Of a DNA stretch of 64,000 bases, positions 63,126 to 64,000 are shown piece by piece. The stretch covers positions 921,029 to 985,028 of the forward strand of contig NZ_JARQWW010000001.1 in the NCBI RefSeq assembly GCF_029543125.1, written 5' to 3'. The position numbers were made by a program, and so were the translations under genes. The notes below the pieces were generated by a model that searched no databases, had not been told where the DNA came from, and saw only the letters and a program-made list of their open reading frames with translations. Position 1 is the first letter of the stretch; every line of letters begins with the position of its first letter. This stretch comes from Caulobacter segnis (lineage in GTDB: Bacteria; Pseudomonadota; Alphaproteobacteria; Caulobacterales; Caulobacteraceae).

Positions 63126-63150
63126 CGCCCGCGGGGCCAGCCTGCGGGCG
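63126..63150 (-). promoter_or_regulatory. Hairpin in the rplU leader (possible ribosomal-protein control element)
   Basis: CGCCCGC (63126-63132) and GCGGGCG (63144-63150) form a perfect 7-bp stem with an 11-base loop at the very 5' end of the predicted rplU transcript. Leaders upstream of rplU in other bacteria bind a ribosomal protein; here the link is only positional. Confidence 0.4.
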
Positions 63151-63160
63151 AGGGAGCGCT

Positions 63161-63188
63161 CTTATACAGCGCAAGACCGGGGAGTCAA
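63161..63188 (-). promoter_or_regulatory. Promoter of rplU-rpmA
   Basis: On the minus strand TTGACT (63188-63183), 16 bp, TATAAG (63166-63161). The start of transcription should be near 63153, leaving about 80 bases before the rplU ATG. This is the best sigma70-type promoter in the window. Confidence 0.7.
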
Positions 63189-63246
63189 CGCGGCGGCGGG
63201 CGAAAACCCGTCGCGACCGGCCGCATATAGAGTGCTTCGCCTTCTT

Positions 63247-63277
63247 CGCCAGCATGCTCTGGCGGCTATAGTATAGC
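63247..63277 (+). promoter_or_regulatory. Inverted repeat abutting a palindromic -10 element
   Basis: CGCCAG-CATGCT-CTGGCG (63247-63264) is directly followed by GCTATA-G-TATAGC (63265-63277), itself a perfect palindrome that reads as a -10 element on both strands. The first repeat fills the spacer region, a usual place for a repressor. It lies 19 bp before the GTG of the membrane-transporter gene. Confidence 0.5.
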
Positions 63278-63295
63278 ATCCTGTAGAGAGGGCCT

Positions 63296-63922
63296 GTGAC
63301 CTCGCCCCTCTTCGCCTCCATCGCCGCCACCGGGTTCGCCGTGGCCTTTCTGCACGCGGCGCTGCCCACCCACTGGCTGCCGTTCGTGCTGGTCGGCCGT
63401 GGTCAGGCATGGTCCGCGCCCCGCACCCTGGGCGTGGCCATGCTGGCGGCCGTGGGCCATGTGGCGGTCACCACCCTGCTCGGCGCGGTCCTGGTCACCG
63501 CCGGCCTGGCGCTGGAGGAGCGGCTGGGCGGCGTCTTCGGCCTGCTGGTGGCCGGCGGCATGGCGGGCCTGGGACTCTATTACCTATGGCGTGGCCGCAA
63601 GCACGCGCATCTGCATGGCGCGCCCCGCTCCTATCGCTCCGACCGCGCGGCGATTCTCGGACTGGTCACCCTGCTCGCCCTCTCTCCCTGCGAGGCGTTC
63701 CTGCCGATCTTCCTGGCCAGCACGCCCTATGGCTGGGGCGGCTTCGCCGCTCTGACCGGGGTGCTGATGGGCGCGACCGCGCTCGGGATGCTGCTGTTCA
63801 CCGGCCTCAGCCTGGCGGGGGTTCAGCGCCTTAAGCTCGACGCCCTGCAACGGCACGAGACGACCATCATGGGTCTGACCTTGCTGGTCATGGCCGTGAT
63901 CGTCGCCATTCTCGAGGTCTAG
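63296..63922 (+). CDS. Polytopic membrane protein, TauE/SafE- or NiCoT-like transporter
   Basis: A 208-residue protein with about six membrane helices. The first helix carries VAFLHAALPTHWLPFVLVG, a His-containing motif seen in nickel/cobalt and UreH/TauE-like transporters, and a cytoplasmic loop has KHAHLHG. ALSPCEAFLPIFLAS is a second polar motif. The substrate may be a metal or a small oxyanion; the His residues favour a metal. GTG start at 63296 follows AGAGAGG. The stop overlaps the end of the transposase remnant on the other strand. Confidence 0.7.
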   Translation: MTSPLFASIAATGFAVAFLHAALPTHWLPFVLVGRGQAWSAPRTLGVAMLAAVGHVAVTTLLGAVLVTAGLALEERLGGVFGLLVAGGMAGLGLYYLWRGRKHAHLHGAPRSYRSDRAAILGLVTLLALSPCEAFLPIFLASTPYGWGGFAALTGVLMGATALGMLLFTGLSLAGVQRLKLDALQRHETTIMGLTLLVMAVIVAILEV

Positions 63923-64000
63923 GTGTCGTTTCCAAGGAGGTTGGTCACACGTTGCCAGGGTGTGAGGCCGGCGATGCCTGAGTGTGGTCGATCAAGATTA
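63919..64000 (-). mobile_element. C-terminal end of an IS481-like transposase (partial)
   Basis: Reading in from the right edge, 26 codons end HSGIAGLTPWQRVTNLLGNDT and a TAG at 63921-63919. A PW/MQRV.NLLGN-T ending is typical of IS481/integrase-core transposases. The stop overlaps that of the membrane-transporter gene, so no terminal inverted repeat fits between them. This suggests either a truncated IS or a deletion at its end. The rest lies outside the window. Confidence 0.65.

Overview
The window is GC-rich chromosomal DNA of an alphaproteobacterium, most likely of the Caulobacteraceae (Caulobacter, Phenylobacterium or Brevundimonas). The reasons are the hisS-hisZ-hisG operon, an Lrp-type regulator divergent from putA, several large TonB-dependent receptors including an Oar-like one, a SapC protein, the obgE-proB-proA-nadD-rsfS-rlmH-envC-ctpA order, and GCTATAGC-like -10 elements with apparently leaderless starts. 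This assignment is inference from gene content. I saw no rRNA, tRNA or CRISPR.

Layout. 0-6 kb: the tail of an Lrp-like gene, putA with its divergent regulator, and an OmpA protein with a 28-proline linker. 6-10 kb: two Kef-type antiporters around a small XRE regulator with operator-like repeats. 10-13 kb: a copper set (DUF2946, TonB receptor, PCuAC chaperone). 13-15.3 kb: an M13 peptidase. 15.3-15.6 kb: a gene-free, highly structured intergenic region. 15.6-21 kb: hisG, hisZ and hisS behind a histidine leader peptide, then pgi. 21-24 kb: a DsbD/ScsB-type thiol reductase with a redoxin partner. 24-35 kb: SapC, a ZnuD-like receptor with a Zur-like box, an acid phosphatase, an M23 protein, the agmatine-to-putrescine pair aguA-aguB, and an Oar-like receptor. 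35.5-37 kb: a family 39 glycosyltransferase.

37.0-47.7 kb is the accessory region and the main discovery. Base composition and codon use shift visibly towards A+T, and the genes form a class II lanthipeptide locus. It has a LanM synthetase, a Cys/Ser/Thr-rich 134-residue precursor, a methyltransferase-like protein overlapping lanM, a nucleotidyltransferase-like protein, a ferritin-like (DUF455-type) diiron protein, a JmjC/cupin oxygenase, and an ABC exporter with an HlyD partner. The exporter has no C39 leader-peptidase domain and the precursor has no double-glycine site next to its Cys-rich part, so leader removal probably uses another protease. Together with the two predicted metal oxygenases, this suggests an unusual, heavily tailored lanthipeptide.

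47.7-64 kb returns to core DNA: msrA, kefC, scoA-scoB, a LOG protein, ctpA/envC/rlmH/rsfS/nadD/proA/proB/obgE, a phage-like orphan, rpmA-rplU, a membrane transporter, and at the right edge the end of an IS481-like transposase.

Coordinates refer to the window. Starts were moved from the longest reading frame where a ribosome binding site, signal peptide or family N-terminus argued for it.
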